A stretch of 64,000 bases of DNA from Makana argininalis_D. GTDB taxonomy: Bacteria > Pseudomonadota > Gammaproteobacteria > Enterobacterales > Enterobacteriaceae. Where the stretch lies: contig JBPPLQ010000001.1 of assembly GCA_051307355.1 (NCBI GenBank), positions 124,001-188,000 of the forward strand, given 5' to 3'. This document shows, piece after piece, positions 55,913 to 64,000 of the stretch. The stretch's first letter is position 1. Each line of letters starts with the position of its first letter. The notes beneath the pieces were generated by a model, which was given only the letters and a program-made list of their open reading frames with translations, was not told where the DNA came from and made no database searches. Position numbers and translations under genes: made by a program.

Positions 55913-57501
55913 TCAAAAATTAATAAAAAATTTTTGATGTAAAATAGTCAATAGATTATTAACAATATAATAAATAACTAAACCAGAAGGAAGACATAAA
56001 AAAAATAATGTAAAAATTATTGGAATAAAATTTATATTTTTGTTTTTATTTAAATTATAATTTTTATTAGGATATGTTTTTTGAACAAAAAAACTAGTAA
56101 TTCCCATTAATATAGGAAGAACATAAAAAGGATCATATGAAGATAAATCTTTTATCCAGAAAATAAAATTAGCATGTCTTAATTCAATAGAATATATAAT
56201 CATATAATATAAAGATAGAAAAATAGGCATTTGAATTATAATAGATAAAAATCCTCCAAATGGATTTATTTTTTCTTTTTTATATAATTTAATTATATTT
56301 TTTCTTTGTTCATTTTTATAATTTTTAAACTTTTTATTAATCTTATTTATTTTAGGTTGTAGTAAACTCATTTTATCAATATATGTATATTGAATTTTAT
56401 TAACTGGGTATAAAATTATACGAACTATGAATGTAATTAATATTAAAGAAATTCCAAAATTGTTTGTATATTTATTAATTAATTTTAATATATTTAATAA
56501 TAATTTAGATATAAACCAAAAATGACCATAATCAACAGTTAATCCTAAATTTTTAGATATTGATGACATTTTGTTAATAAATTTAGGACCAATCCATAAA
56601 ATTGAATTAAATTTTTTTTTTTTTTCAGAATTTATAATAAAATTATTTGATTTATATCCTATATAAGCGTTACCATTTATTGAATTTCTTGTATAAAATA
56701 TTTTATCACCATGTATTTTTGGTATCCAACATGAAGCAAAATATCTTTGCATCATTGTTATCCAGCCATGTTTTGTTTTTAATAAAAGATTAGATTTTTT
56801 AATATCATCAAAACTATACTTTTTATATTTAAATTTATCTGTAGAAAATGATGCACCTCTGTAAATATTATTTATGCATTTTTTAGTATTATTTATTATG
56901 TTTTTTCTTTTATCAATAGTTTGTTTTAATTGAAATATTAATTTAATTTTAATAGGATGATTGCTATAATTATTTATTTTATAATTAACATTAACTGAAA
57001 ATTTATTTCTGTGAAAAATAAATGTTTTTTTATATATAATTCCATTTTTAGATATATAAATCATAGGTACTATTATTTTATTTTGAAATTTGTTTAATTG
57101 ATAAATACTATTAATTGTTTTGTAACAAGGTCGATTATTTATAATATTATCTAATCCATTTTTACCTATTATTCCACTTTGTGCTTTATATACAAATACT
57201 GGAGATGTTTTTAATAGATTAAAATATTTCAATGATTTTAATGTTTTAGGATATGATAATAATGATACTTTTTCAATATCTCCTCCAATATTATTTATTT
57301 TTACTAAAAGTATATCTGTTTTAATAATAGTTAATTTTTTATTTTTAGAAAAATAACTTTTTTTATGTTTTATATAATTATTATCAATACTATTATTAGT
57401 TATTAAATTTGACTTAAATTTATAATTGTAATTAACATATTTAAAAAAAAATAAAAAAAAAATAATATTGAAATTATTATAAAATATTTTTTAAAATTCA
57501 T
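55913..57501 (-). CDS. yidC: Membrane protein insertase YidC, one-base frameshift near the N-terminus
   Basis: YidC inserts inner-membrane proteins, including oxidase subunits such as CyoA. The intact ORF (TTG at 57232) gives 439 residues starting KYFNLLKTSPVFVYKAQSG. Upstream in the same frame are residues matching the periplasmic domain (INNIGGDIEKVSLLSYPKTL), and in another frame an ATG at 57499-57501 starts MNFKKYFIIISILFFFYFF, the missing first membrane helix. The shift lies at a T10-A-T9 tract (minus strand; 57443-57462). One added base restores about 529 residues (E. coli 548). The C-terminal five-helix core and IIQMPIFLSLYYM are intact. Confidence 0.9.
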
Positions 57502-57617
57502 ATTTATTTTCTCTATAATTAATAATCATAATTATGATATATTTTTTAAATTTAAAATATAAAAAAATTAAATTTTTAAATATTTATTATATGTAATTTT
57601 ATTAAAAACTTTTGATA

Positions 57618-57965
57618 TTATTTTTTATTAAAATTAATCCATATTTTATTTATTAATTTATTAATATCATTATTTTTAAAAATAGATATTTTTTTTTTAA
57701 TTATTAATATAATATCAATATATGGTAAATAATTTTTATTAATTCTAAAATTTTCACGTATTAATCTTTTAATTCTATTTCTTTTGTATGACATTTTTAT
57801 TTGTTTTTTTGATATTAAAAAACCAATACGAGGATAATTTAATTTGTTAGATTTGCTTAATATTTTTATATAAATTGTATTATATACTTTAGGTTTGTTA
57901 AACACAAATGCAAAATGCTTAAATTTAATTAAACGAAATTTTTTTTTAAAATTAAATTTATTCAA
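57618..57965 (-). CDS. rnpA: Ribonuclease P protein component
   Basis: RnpA helps RNase P RNA mature tRNA 5' ends. The 115-residue protein (E. coli 119) is very basic and has FKHFAFVFN and the RNR-type motif SYKRNRIKRLIRENFR. Translation would start at a TTG 2 bp after the rpmH stop, implying coupling. yidD, between rnpA and yidC in E. coli, is absent. rnpB is not in this window. Confidence 0.94.
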   Translation of the reverse strand: MNKFNFKKKFRLIKFKHFAFVFNKPKVYNTIYIKILSKSNKLNYPRIGFLISKKQIKMSYKRNRIKRLIRENFRINKNYLPYIDIILIIKKKISIFKNNDINKLINKIWINFNKK

Positions 57966-57967
57966 AA

Positions 57968-58126
57968 TTATTTTCTATTTTTATTATTACACGAAACTGT
58001 TAATTTTATTCTTTTTTTGAAACGACGACGTGATAATATTTTTCTACCTCCATTTGTAGACATTCTAGAACGAAAACCATGCCTACGGTTTCTTTTTAAG
58101 ATTGATGGCTGAAATGTTCTTTTCAT
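57968..58126 (-). CDS. rpmH: 50S ribosomal protein L34
   Basis: L34 is a short, highly basic protein of the large subunit. The 52-residue product starts MKRTFQPSILKRNRRHGFRS and continues with MSTNGGRKILSRRR, as in E. coli (46 residues); the C-terminal tail is six residues longer and K/N-rich. It precedes rnpA by 2 bp and is divergent from dnaN. Confidence 0.96.
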   Translation of the reverse strand: MKRTFQPSILKRNRRHGFRSRMSTNGGRKILSRRRFKKRIKLTVSCNNKNRK

Positions 58127-58332
58127 TTATATTTACCTATTTTAAAATTAAAATATTAATATTAATAATATAATAAAATATTTAATATATTAAATCAAAA
58201 TTTATATTTTTAATATATAATTCAATATTATTTTAAATAAAATTTTTTAAATAATATAAATACTGTTTTATTTAATAAATATAAAAAATTTAATTATTTT
58301 TAAACTTCACTTAAAAAATTATTTTTATTATT
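58127..58332. other. rpmH-dnaN interval without dnaA
   Basis: In E. coli dnaA lies between rpmH and dnaN. Only 206 bp of A/T-rich DNA remain, holding the divergent promoters of rpmH and dnaN. I see no DnaA box and no dnaA remnant. Confidence 0.7.
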
Positions 58333-59433
58333 ATGAAATTTATAATTGATCGTAACGTTTTACTCAAACCTTTACAACAAGTAATTAAACCTATAATTAA
58401 TAAACCTAAATTACCTATATTAAATAATATATTATTACAAGTTAAAAAAAATTATTTAATTTTAACAGGAACTGATTTAGATATAGAAATTTCTGCAACT
58501 GTGAATCTTAAAAAGGTTTATATAATAGGATCTATTACCGTTCCAGCATTAAAATTTTTTGATATTTTTAAAAAATTACCTAATCAGTCTGAAGTTAAAA
58601 TTAAAATTAAAAAAGATTTATTAAAAATAAAATATGAAAAAATTGTTTATTATCTTTCTACTATTCCTTCTGATAATTTTCCAATAATAAAATTTATAAA
58701 ATCAAATGTAGAATTAAATTTATGTCAATCAAATTTTAAAAAATTAATTGAATCAGTAAATTTTTCTATGGCAAATCAAGATGTACGTTATTATTTAAAT
58801 GGTATGTTATTTGAAACTAAAGATAATTATTTTAATATGGTAACAACAGATGGACATCGTTTATCTTTTGGTTCATGTTTAATTAAAAAAAAAATAAATT
58901 TTAATTCTTCTATAATACCAAGAAAAGGAATAATAGTTTTATATAGATTATTAGATAATAATGATATTTTATTAAATATTAAAATAGGAGATAACCATAT
59001 TATAGTAAAAAGAGAAAATTACACTTTTATTTCAAAAAAAATAGATGGAAAATTTCCAAATTATCAAGAAGTTATACCTTCAAATTATAATAAAAAAATA
59101 ATAGTAAATAATAAATTATTACAAGAAGCTTTGTCTCGTGCATCGATTATATCAAATGAAAAATTTAATATAGTTAATTTTTTATTTAAAGAAAATAAAC
59201 TTAAAATTAATGCTAATAATACATGTAAAGAAAAATCTGAAGAAGTAATTAAAATAATATATAATGGTAATGACATAAAAATTAGTTTTAATGTTAATTA
59301 TATTCTAGATGTTCTTTATTCATTAAAATGTAAATTAATAAAAATATTTATCATTGATGAAAAATCATGTATTAAAATAGAAGATAATCTATCTTCTTTG
59401 TTTTGTTATGTTATTATGCCTATAATTTTATAA
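58333..59433 (+). CDS. dnaN: DNA polymerase III beta sliding clamp
   Basis: DnaN is the ring that tethers polymerase III. The 366-residue protein matches E. coli length (366) and has the three-domain clamp with MKFIIDRNVLLKPLQQVI, YLNGMLFE, TTDGHRLSF and the C-terminal VMPIIL (E. coli VMPMRL), part of the binding cleft. HolA, which opens the clamp, is at 20.2 kb. recF between dnaN and gyrB is absent. Confidence 0.98.
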   Translation: MKFIIDRNVLLKPLQQVIKPIINKPKLPILNNILLQVKKNYLILTGTDLDIEISATVNLKKVYIIGSITVPALKFFDIFKKLPNQSEVKIKIKKDLLKIKYEKIVYYLSTIPSDNFPIIKFIKSNVELNLCQSNFKKLIESVNFSMANQDVRYYLNGMLFETKDNYFNMVTTDGHRLSFGSCLIKKKINFNSSIIPRKGIIVLYRLLDNNDILLNIKIGDNHIIVKRENYTFISKKIDGKFPNYQEVIPSNYNKKIIVNNKLLQEALSRASIISNEKFNIVNFLFKENKLKINANNTCKEKSEEVIKIIYNGNDIKISFNVNYILDVLYSLKCKLIKIFIIDEKSCIKIEDNLSSLFCYVIMPIIL

Positions 59434-59529
59434 TTTTTAAATACAATATACATTATATAATATTTTATTATTATTAAAAATAAAATTTTTTAAAAATATG
59501 AATATTAAATTTAATTAAGGAAATTTTTT

Positions 59530-61935
59530 ATGAATAAATATTATACTTCATCTAATATTAAAATTTTAAAAGGACTTGATGCTGTAAGAAAAAGACCTGG
59601 AATGTATATAGGAGATACTGATGATGGTAGTGGTCTTCATCATATGGTTTTTGAAGTAGTTGATAATTCTATAGATGAATCTATTGTTGGATATTGTAAA
59701 AAAATATTAGTTACTATTAATGGTGATATGTCTGTTTCTGTATATGACGATGGAAGAGGAATCCCTACTGAAATACATGAAGATGAAAAAATTTCTGCTG
59801 CAGAAGTAATCATGACTATATTGCATTCTGGAGGTAAATTTGATAATAAATCTTATAAATTATCTGGTGGTTTGCATGGTGTAGGAATTTCTGTTGTAAA
59901 TGCTTTGTCAAAAAAATTAGATTTAACAATAAAAAGAGAAGGAAATGTTTATAATCAAATTTATTACACAGGAATACCTCAAAATTCATTAAAATTAATA
60001 GGAAAAAGCAATACAACAGGTACCACAGTTACATTTTGGCCTAATTTAAAAATTTTTACAAGAAATACACAATTTAAATACAAAATATTATATAAAAGAT
60101 TACGTGAATTATCTTTTTTGAATTCTGGATTATATATTAAATTAAAAGATAATATAAATAAAAAAAAAATTATTTTTTGTTATCATGGGGGTATAAGATC
60201 ATTTATAGAAGATAAAAATAGAAAAAAAAAAATTATTAATAAAAAAATATTTTATTTTATTTCTAAAAAAAATAGTATTATAGTTGAAATTGCTCTTCAA
60301 TGGAATCATAGTTTTAAAGAAAAAATATTATGTTTTACTAATAATATATTACAAAATAATGGTGGTACACATTTATCTAGTTTTAAATCAGCAATTACTC
60401 GTACAATAAATTCTTATATCGATAAAGAAATTAATAATAAAAAATATAAAATTAATGTAATTGGTGATGATACTAGAGAGGGACTTATTGCAATCATTTC
60501 TTTAAAAATGTCTGATCCAAAATTTTCTTCACAAACTAAAGATAAATTAATTTCTTCTGAAGTAAAATCTATTATAGAATCTTCAGTAATTGAATATTTA
60601 ACTCAATATCTTATAGAAAATCATAATGATGCAAAAAATATAATTAATAAAATTACAGATGCTGCAAAATCTAGAGAAGCTTCTAGAAAAATTAGAGATT
60701 TTACAAGAAAAAAAAACAATATAGATATAACATATTTACCAGGTAAATTATCTGATTGTCAAGAAAAAAATCCATTATTATCTGAAATATATTTAGTAGA
60801 AGGAGATTCAGCTGGAGGTTCAGCAAAACAAGGTAGAAATCGTAAAAATCAAGCTATTTTACCGTTAAAAGGTAAAATTATTAATGTTGAAAAATCAGGA
60901 TTTGAAAAAATTATTTCTTCTAAAGAAATTTCTACAATAGTTTCTGCATTAGGTTGTGGTATAGGAAATAATGAATATAATCCTGATAAATTAAGATATC
61001 ATAAAATTATTATAATGACAGATGCAGATATTGATGGATCACATATTAGAACTTTATTATTAACTTTTTTTTTTAGATACATGAAAGAAATAATAGAAAG
61101 AGGACATATTTTTATAGCACAACCACCTCTTTATAAAATTAAAAATGGTAAAAAAGAAATTTATATTAAAGATGAACATGATATGGATAAATATAAAATA
61201 TCAATATCTATTGATGGAGCATATTTATTATCTAACGATTTAAAATTAAAATCAAATAAATTTCAATTACTTATTAATGAATATTTAAAAATTATAAAAA
61301 TCATTTATAAAATGAAAAAAAATTATTCTATAAATTTAATAGAAAATTTGATTTATCAACCATGTTTAAATAATGTAAATATCAAAAATGAAGAATATAT
61401 TAATATATGGAATAAAAATTTTTTAAAATCAATTAACAATAAAAAAAACGATATTAAATATAGTTTTAATGTTAAAAAAAATCAAAAAAATAAATTTTAT
61501 GAATCATTGATTAAAATTTTTAAATATGGTAAATATAGTTATTTTATAATTGATTATAATTTTATTATAAGTTATGAATATAATAAAATAAAAAAATTAC
61601 ATAATAAAATAAGTACATTTATTAAAAATAAATTTTATATTAAAAAAGGTGATAAAAAAATAGAATTTAATAATTTTAAAAATTCTTTAAAGTGGTTAAT
61701 AAAATTAACAATGAATAATATAAAAATTAAAAGATATAAAGGACTTGGAGAAATGAATCCAGATCAATTATGGAAAACAACTATGGATCCTAAAAATAGA
61801 AATATGTTAAAAATTAAAATTAAAAATATAATTTATGCTAATAATTTTTTTAAAATACTTATGGGTAATGAAGTTAAACCTAGGCGTTTATTTATTGAAA
61901 AAAATGCTTTAAATGTAATTAATATTGATATTTAA
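59530..61935 (+). CDS. gyrB: DNA gyrase subunit B
   Basis: GyrB is the ATPase half of gyrase. The 801-residue protein (E. coli 804) has the GHKL ATPase (RKRPGMYIGDTDDGSGLHHM, DDGRGIP, GGLHGVGISVVN), the transducer, and TOPRIM EGDSAGGSAKQGRNRKNQA with DADIDGSHIRTLLL, then RYKGLGEMNPDQLW. The enterobacterial-specific insert (about 560-735) is present but highly diverged and K/N-rich. A clear AAGGAAAT precedes the ATG. Confidence 0.98.
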   Translation: MNKYYTSSNIKILKGLDAVRKRPGMYIGDTDDGSGLHHMVFEVVDNSIDESIVGYCKKILVTINGDMSVSVYDDGRGIPTEIHEDEKISAAEVIMTILHSGGKFDNKSYKLSGGLHGVGISVVNALSKKLDLTIKREGNVYNQIYYTGIPQNSLKLIGKSNTTGTTVTFWPNLKIFTRNTQFKYKILYKRLRELSFLNSGLYIKLKDNINKKKIIFCYHGGIRSFIEDKNRKKKIINKKIFYFISKKNSIIVEIALQWNHSFKEKILCFTNNILQNNGGTHLSSFKSAITRTINSYIDKEINNKKYKINVIGDDTREGLIAIISLKMSDPKFSSQTKDKLISSEVKSIIESSVIEYLTQYLIENHNDAKNIINKITDAAKSREASRKIRDFTRKKNNIDITYLPGKLSDCQEKNPLLSEIYLVEGDSAGGSAKQGRNRKNQAILPLKGKIINVEKSGFEKIISSKEISTIVSALGCGIGNNEYNPDKLRYHKIIIMTDADIDGSHIRTLLLTFFFRYMKEIIERGHIFIAQPPLYKIKNGKKEIYIKDEHDMDKYKISISIDGAYLLSNDLKLKSNKFQLLINEYLKIIKIIYKMKKNYSINLIENLIYQPCLNNVNIKNEEYINIWNKNFLKSINNKKNDIKYSFNVKKNQKNKFYESLIKIFKYGKYSYFIIDYNFIISYEYNKIKKLHNKISTFIKNKFYIKKGDKKIEFNNFKNSLKWLIKLTMNNIKIKRYKGLGEMNPDQLWKTTMDPKNRNMLKIKIKNIIYANNFFKILMGNEVKPRRLFIEKNALNVINIDI

Positions 61936-62006
61936 AATATAAAAATATTTATTTAAAAAATTTTATTTTTAATTTTTTAATAAAATAATTAATTAGAGAA
62001 ATTAAA

Positions 62007-63728
62007 ATGTTAGCTAGTAAATATTTATTATTTACTCTTAAAAAAGTTAATAATAATACAGAAAAATTTAATAATAAATTAATGATAAGATCAGGAATGA
62101 TAAGAAAGTTATCATCTGGTATTTATACATGGCTACCAACTGGATTAAGAATTTTAAGAAAAGTGGAAAATATTATTAGAAAAGAAATGAATAAAATTAA
62201 TTCAATTGAAATTTCTTTACCTATAATACAACCTATTGATCTTTTTAAAAAAAGCGGTCGTTTATTAAAATATAAAAATAACTTATTTATAATAAAAGAC
62301 AGAAGTAATAAATTACTAATTTTAGGACCTACTCATGAAGAATTAATAACTAAAATTATGAGTAATAATAATTTTTCATACAAGCAATTTCCAATAATTT
62401 TATATCAAATACAAACTAAATTTAGAGATGAAATAAGACCCTATGGAGGAATAATAAGATCTAGAGAATTTCTAATGAAAGATGCATATTCGTTTCATTA
62501 TGATAAAAAATCTTTAAAAAAAACATACAAACAAATATATGAAACATATATAACAATTTTTAAAAAAATTGGATTAAATTTTATTATTGTTAAAGCATAC
62601 AATGGATCAATTGGCGGTAATATATCGCATGAATTTCAAGTATTTTCTAAATATGGAAAAGATAAAATAGCTATTTCAAATAAATCTAAATATGCTGCAA
62701 ATATAGAAGTAGCAAAATATAAATTTTCAAAACATAAATTTGATAAATATGAAAATCTTAGACTAATAAATACATCTAATATTAATAATATTAATGAATT
62801 AATTAATTCTTTTTCTATTAAACATAAAAGAATCACTAAAACCTTTATAGTAAAAGCTAATAAAAAATTTAATAAAAGTCATTATATAGCTTTAATATTA
62901 CGTATTGATCATAATTTAAATATATTTAAAATTGAAAAATTACCACAAATTTATACTCCATTAACTTTAGCAAGTGATAAAGAAATTTATGATTTATTTA
63001 AAACTAATATTTTTTATTTAGGACCAGTTAATATGAAATTACCTGTTATTGTGGATTACAGTGCATATATGATGGATAATTTTATATCAGGTTCGAATAT
63101 TCATAATAAACATTTTTTTGATATAAATTGGAAAAGAGATGTAAATATAAATTTAATAGAAGATTTAAGAAATGTAATAGATGGTGATATAAGCCCTGAC
63201 GGCAAAGGTCAATTAAAGATTAAAAATTGTATTGAAATAGGACATATATTTCAATTAGGCACTAAATATTCAAAAATAATGAAATTAAAAATTAAAGGAA
63301 AAGATGGAAAAAATAATAAAATTTATATGGGATGTTATGGAATAGGAATAACTAGATTAATATCATCAATAATTGAACAAAATAATATTAAAAATAAAAT
63401 TATCTGGCCTGAATCAATAGCTCCGTTTAATATTGCTATTTTACCTATTAATATGCATAAATCATTAATAGTTAATAAAATATCAAATTATTTATATAAT
63501 GAAATAAAAAAAATAGGCATTGATACAATTTTGTATGATAAAAAAGTCAGTCCTGGAGTTATGTTTGCTGAAATAGAACTAATCGGTATTCCTAATTATA
63601 TTATAGTAAGTGAAAGAAACTTAAAAAATAAAAAAATAGAATATAAAAATTTAATTACTGGAAAAGTTGATTTAATCAATATAAATAACATTGTTGAATA
63701 TTTAAATATTAAATTTTTTAAAAAATAA
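62007..63728 (+). CDS. proS: Prolyl-tRNA synthetase with intact editing domain
   Basis: ProRS charges tRNA-Pro. The 573-residue protein (E. coli 572) has class II motifs (GPTHEELITK; FRDEIRPYGGIIRSREFLMKD region; GCYGIGITRL) and the bacterial INS editing domain (about 225-405). That domain keeps the VKA lysine region, EKLPQ, LGPVNM and GSNIHNKHF. In contrast to LeuRS, editing of mischarged alanine is probably retained. Confidence 0.97.
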   Translation: MLASKYLLFTLKKVNNNTEKFNNKLMIRSGMIRKLSSGIYTWLPTGLRILRKVENIIRKEMNKINSIEISLPIIQPIDLFKKSGRLLKYKNNLFIIKDRSNKLLILGPTHEELITKIMSNNNFSYKQFPIILYQIQTKFRDEIRPYGGIIRSREFLMKDAYSFHYDKKSLKKTYKQIYETYITIFKKIGLNFIIVKAYNGSIGGNISHEFQVFSKYGKDKIAISNKSKYAANIEVAKYKFSKHKFDKYENLRLINTSNINNINELINSFSIKHKRITKTFIVKANKKFNKSHYIALILRIDHNLNIFKIEKLPQIYTPLTLASDKEIYDLFKTNIFYLGPVNMKLPVIVDYSAYMMDNFISGSNIHNKHFFDINWKRDVNINLIEDLRNVIDGDISPDGKGQLKIKNCIEIGHIFQLGTKYSKIMKLKIKGKDGKNNKIYMGCYGIGITRLISSIIEQNNIKNKIIWPESIAPFNIAILPINMHKSLIVNKISNYLYNEIKKIGIDTILYDKKVSPGVMFAEIELIGIPNYIIVSERNLKNKKIEYKNLITGKVDLININNIVEYLNIKFFKK

Positions 63729-63729
63729 T

Positions 63730-64000
63730 TTATTTATTTTCTTTATTATAATTTATTTTATTAAAAATATTATTTATTATCTCTTCTTTATTTTTAGAAG
63801 CATCAACAATATAATAATTATTGTTACCAATTAGAGATTCTTTATAATAAAAATTTAGTAAATTATTATTATTTTTATGATATTCAATAAGACGTTTGTT
63901 TAATATATTTTTTTTATCATCATTTCTAGTTATTAATAAATCTCCTGTTATATCATCTTTTCCTTCAACTTTAGGTGGATTAAATTTCGAATTATATATT
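63730..64000 (-). CDS. adk: Adenylate kinase (C-terminal part, cut by the window edge)
   Basis: Adk interconverts AMP, ADP and ATP. The last 89 codons are present; the 5' part lies beyond the window. The translation reads KFNPPKVEGKDDITG, then LLITRNDD and LNKRLIEYH, matching the LID-proximal and C-terminal regions of E. coli Adk. It is convergent with proS, only 1 bp from its stop. Confidence 0.93.
   Translation of the reverse strand, partial: IYNSKFNPPKVEGKDDITGDLLITRNDDKKNILNKRLIEYHKNNNNLLNFYYKESLIGNNNYYIVDASKNKEEIINNIFNKINYNKENK

Noticed and set aside
55913..57232. yidC as a gene starting at the TTG at 57232
   Set aside because: Conserved periplasmic residues continue upstream in frame, and the first membrane helix is found in the neighbouring frame.
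1..64000. CRISPR arrays, insertion sequences, prophage, rRNA, rnpB, ssrA or ffs
   Set aside because: None of their hallmarks (spaced identical repeats, transposase, integrase, conserved RNA cores) was seen.

Overview
The window is an extremely AT-rich, densely coded stretch of chromosome from a strongly reduced gammaproteobacterium. Gene content and surviving gene order point to the Enterobacterales: rpsU-dnaG-rpoD, leuS-holA, rpmF-fabD-fabG-acpP, sufABCDSE-lpp-pykF, clpP-clpX-lon, cyoABCD and rpmH-rnpA-yidC-mnmE all keep the Escherichia coli arrangement with single genes deleted. No insertion sequence, prophage, CRISPR array or rRNA operon is visible. Intergenic DNA is almost pure A+T, long homopolymers are common and proteins are rich in K, N, I and F. 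Together these suggest an obligate, vertically inherited insect symbiont. That lifestyle is an inference, and I do not name a species.

Layout. 0.1-4.1 kb: macromolecular-synthesis operon (rpoD, dnaG, rpsU). 4.2-8.3 kb: tsaD, dnaB, tRNA-Asn and a catalytic-core-only RNase E. 8.5-12.2 kb: rluC, serS, trxB, infA. 12.2-15.7 kb: tsaB and the mannose-family PTS operon manXYZ. 15.9-20.1 kb: nusB, hspQ, tgt, acpP, fabG, a frameshifted fabD, rpmF. 20.2-25.2 kb: holA, leuS (with a wrecked editing site), eno. 25.2-32.7 kb: a complete SUF iron-sulfur operon, lpp and pykF. 32.9-36.2 kb: tRNA-Val, tRNA-Ser, lipB, lipA and an orphan lycopene cyclase crtY. 36.2-37.0 kb: the largest gene-free gap. 37.0-42.8 kb: lon, clpX, clpP, tyrS. 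43.1-46.9 kb: cyoABCD. 47.2-51.3 kb: def, six tRNAs, folD, cysS, grxD. 51.4-58.1 kb: tilS, cls, mnmE, a frameshifted yidC, rnpA, rpmH. 58.3-64 kb: dnaN, gyrB, proS and the 3' part of adk.

How the genes work together. The cell imports hexose through ManXYZ, keeps lower-glycolysis steps (eno, pykF), respires through cytochrome bo3 quinol oxidase, makes lipoate (lipA/lipB on ACP-bound octanoate) and builds Fe-S clusters with SUF. It keeps an outer-membrane lipoprotein (Lpp), cardiolipin synthase and the YidC insertase. Replication genes dnaB, dnaG, dnaN, holA and gyrB are present, but dnaA and recF are missing from their usual places. tRNA modification is well represented: tsaB, tsaD, tgt, mnmE and tilS, the last next to its own substrate tRNA-Ile(CAU).

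Most notable: two essential genes (fabD, yidC) each one base short near a homopolymer; a LeuRS that has lost all editing motifs while ProRS keeps its own; a well-conserved CrtY without neighbouring carotenoid genes; perfect palindromes of 66 bp and 2 x 54 bp between divergent genes; and a 763-bp gap holding a consensus DnaA box and a conserved-looking stem-loop.
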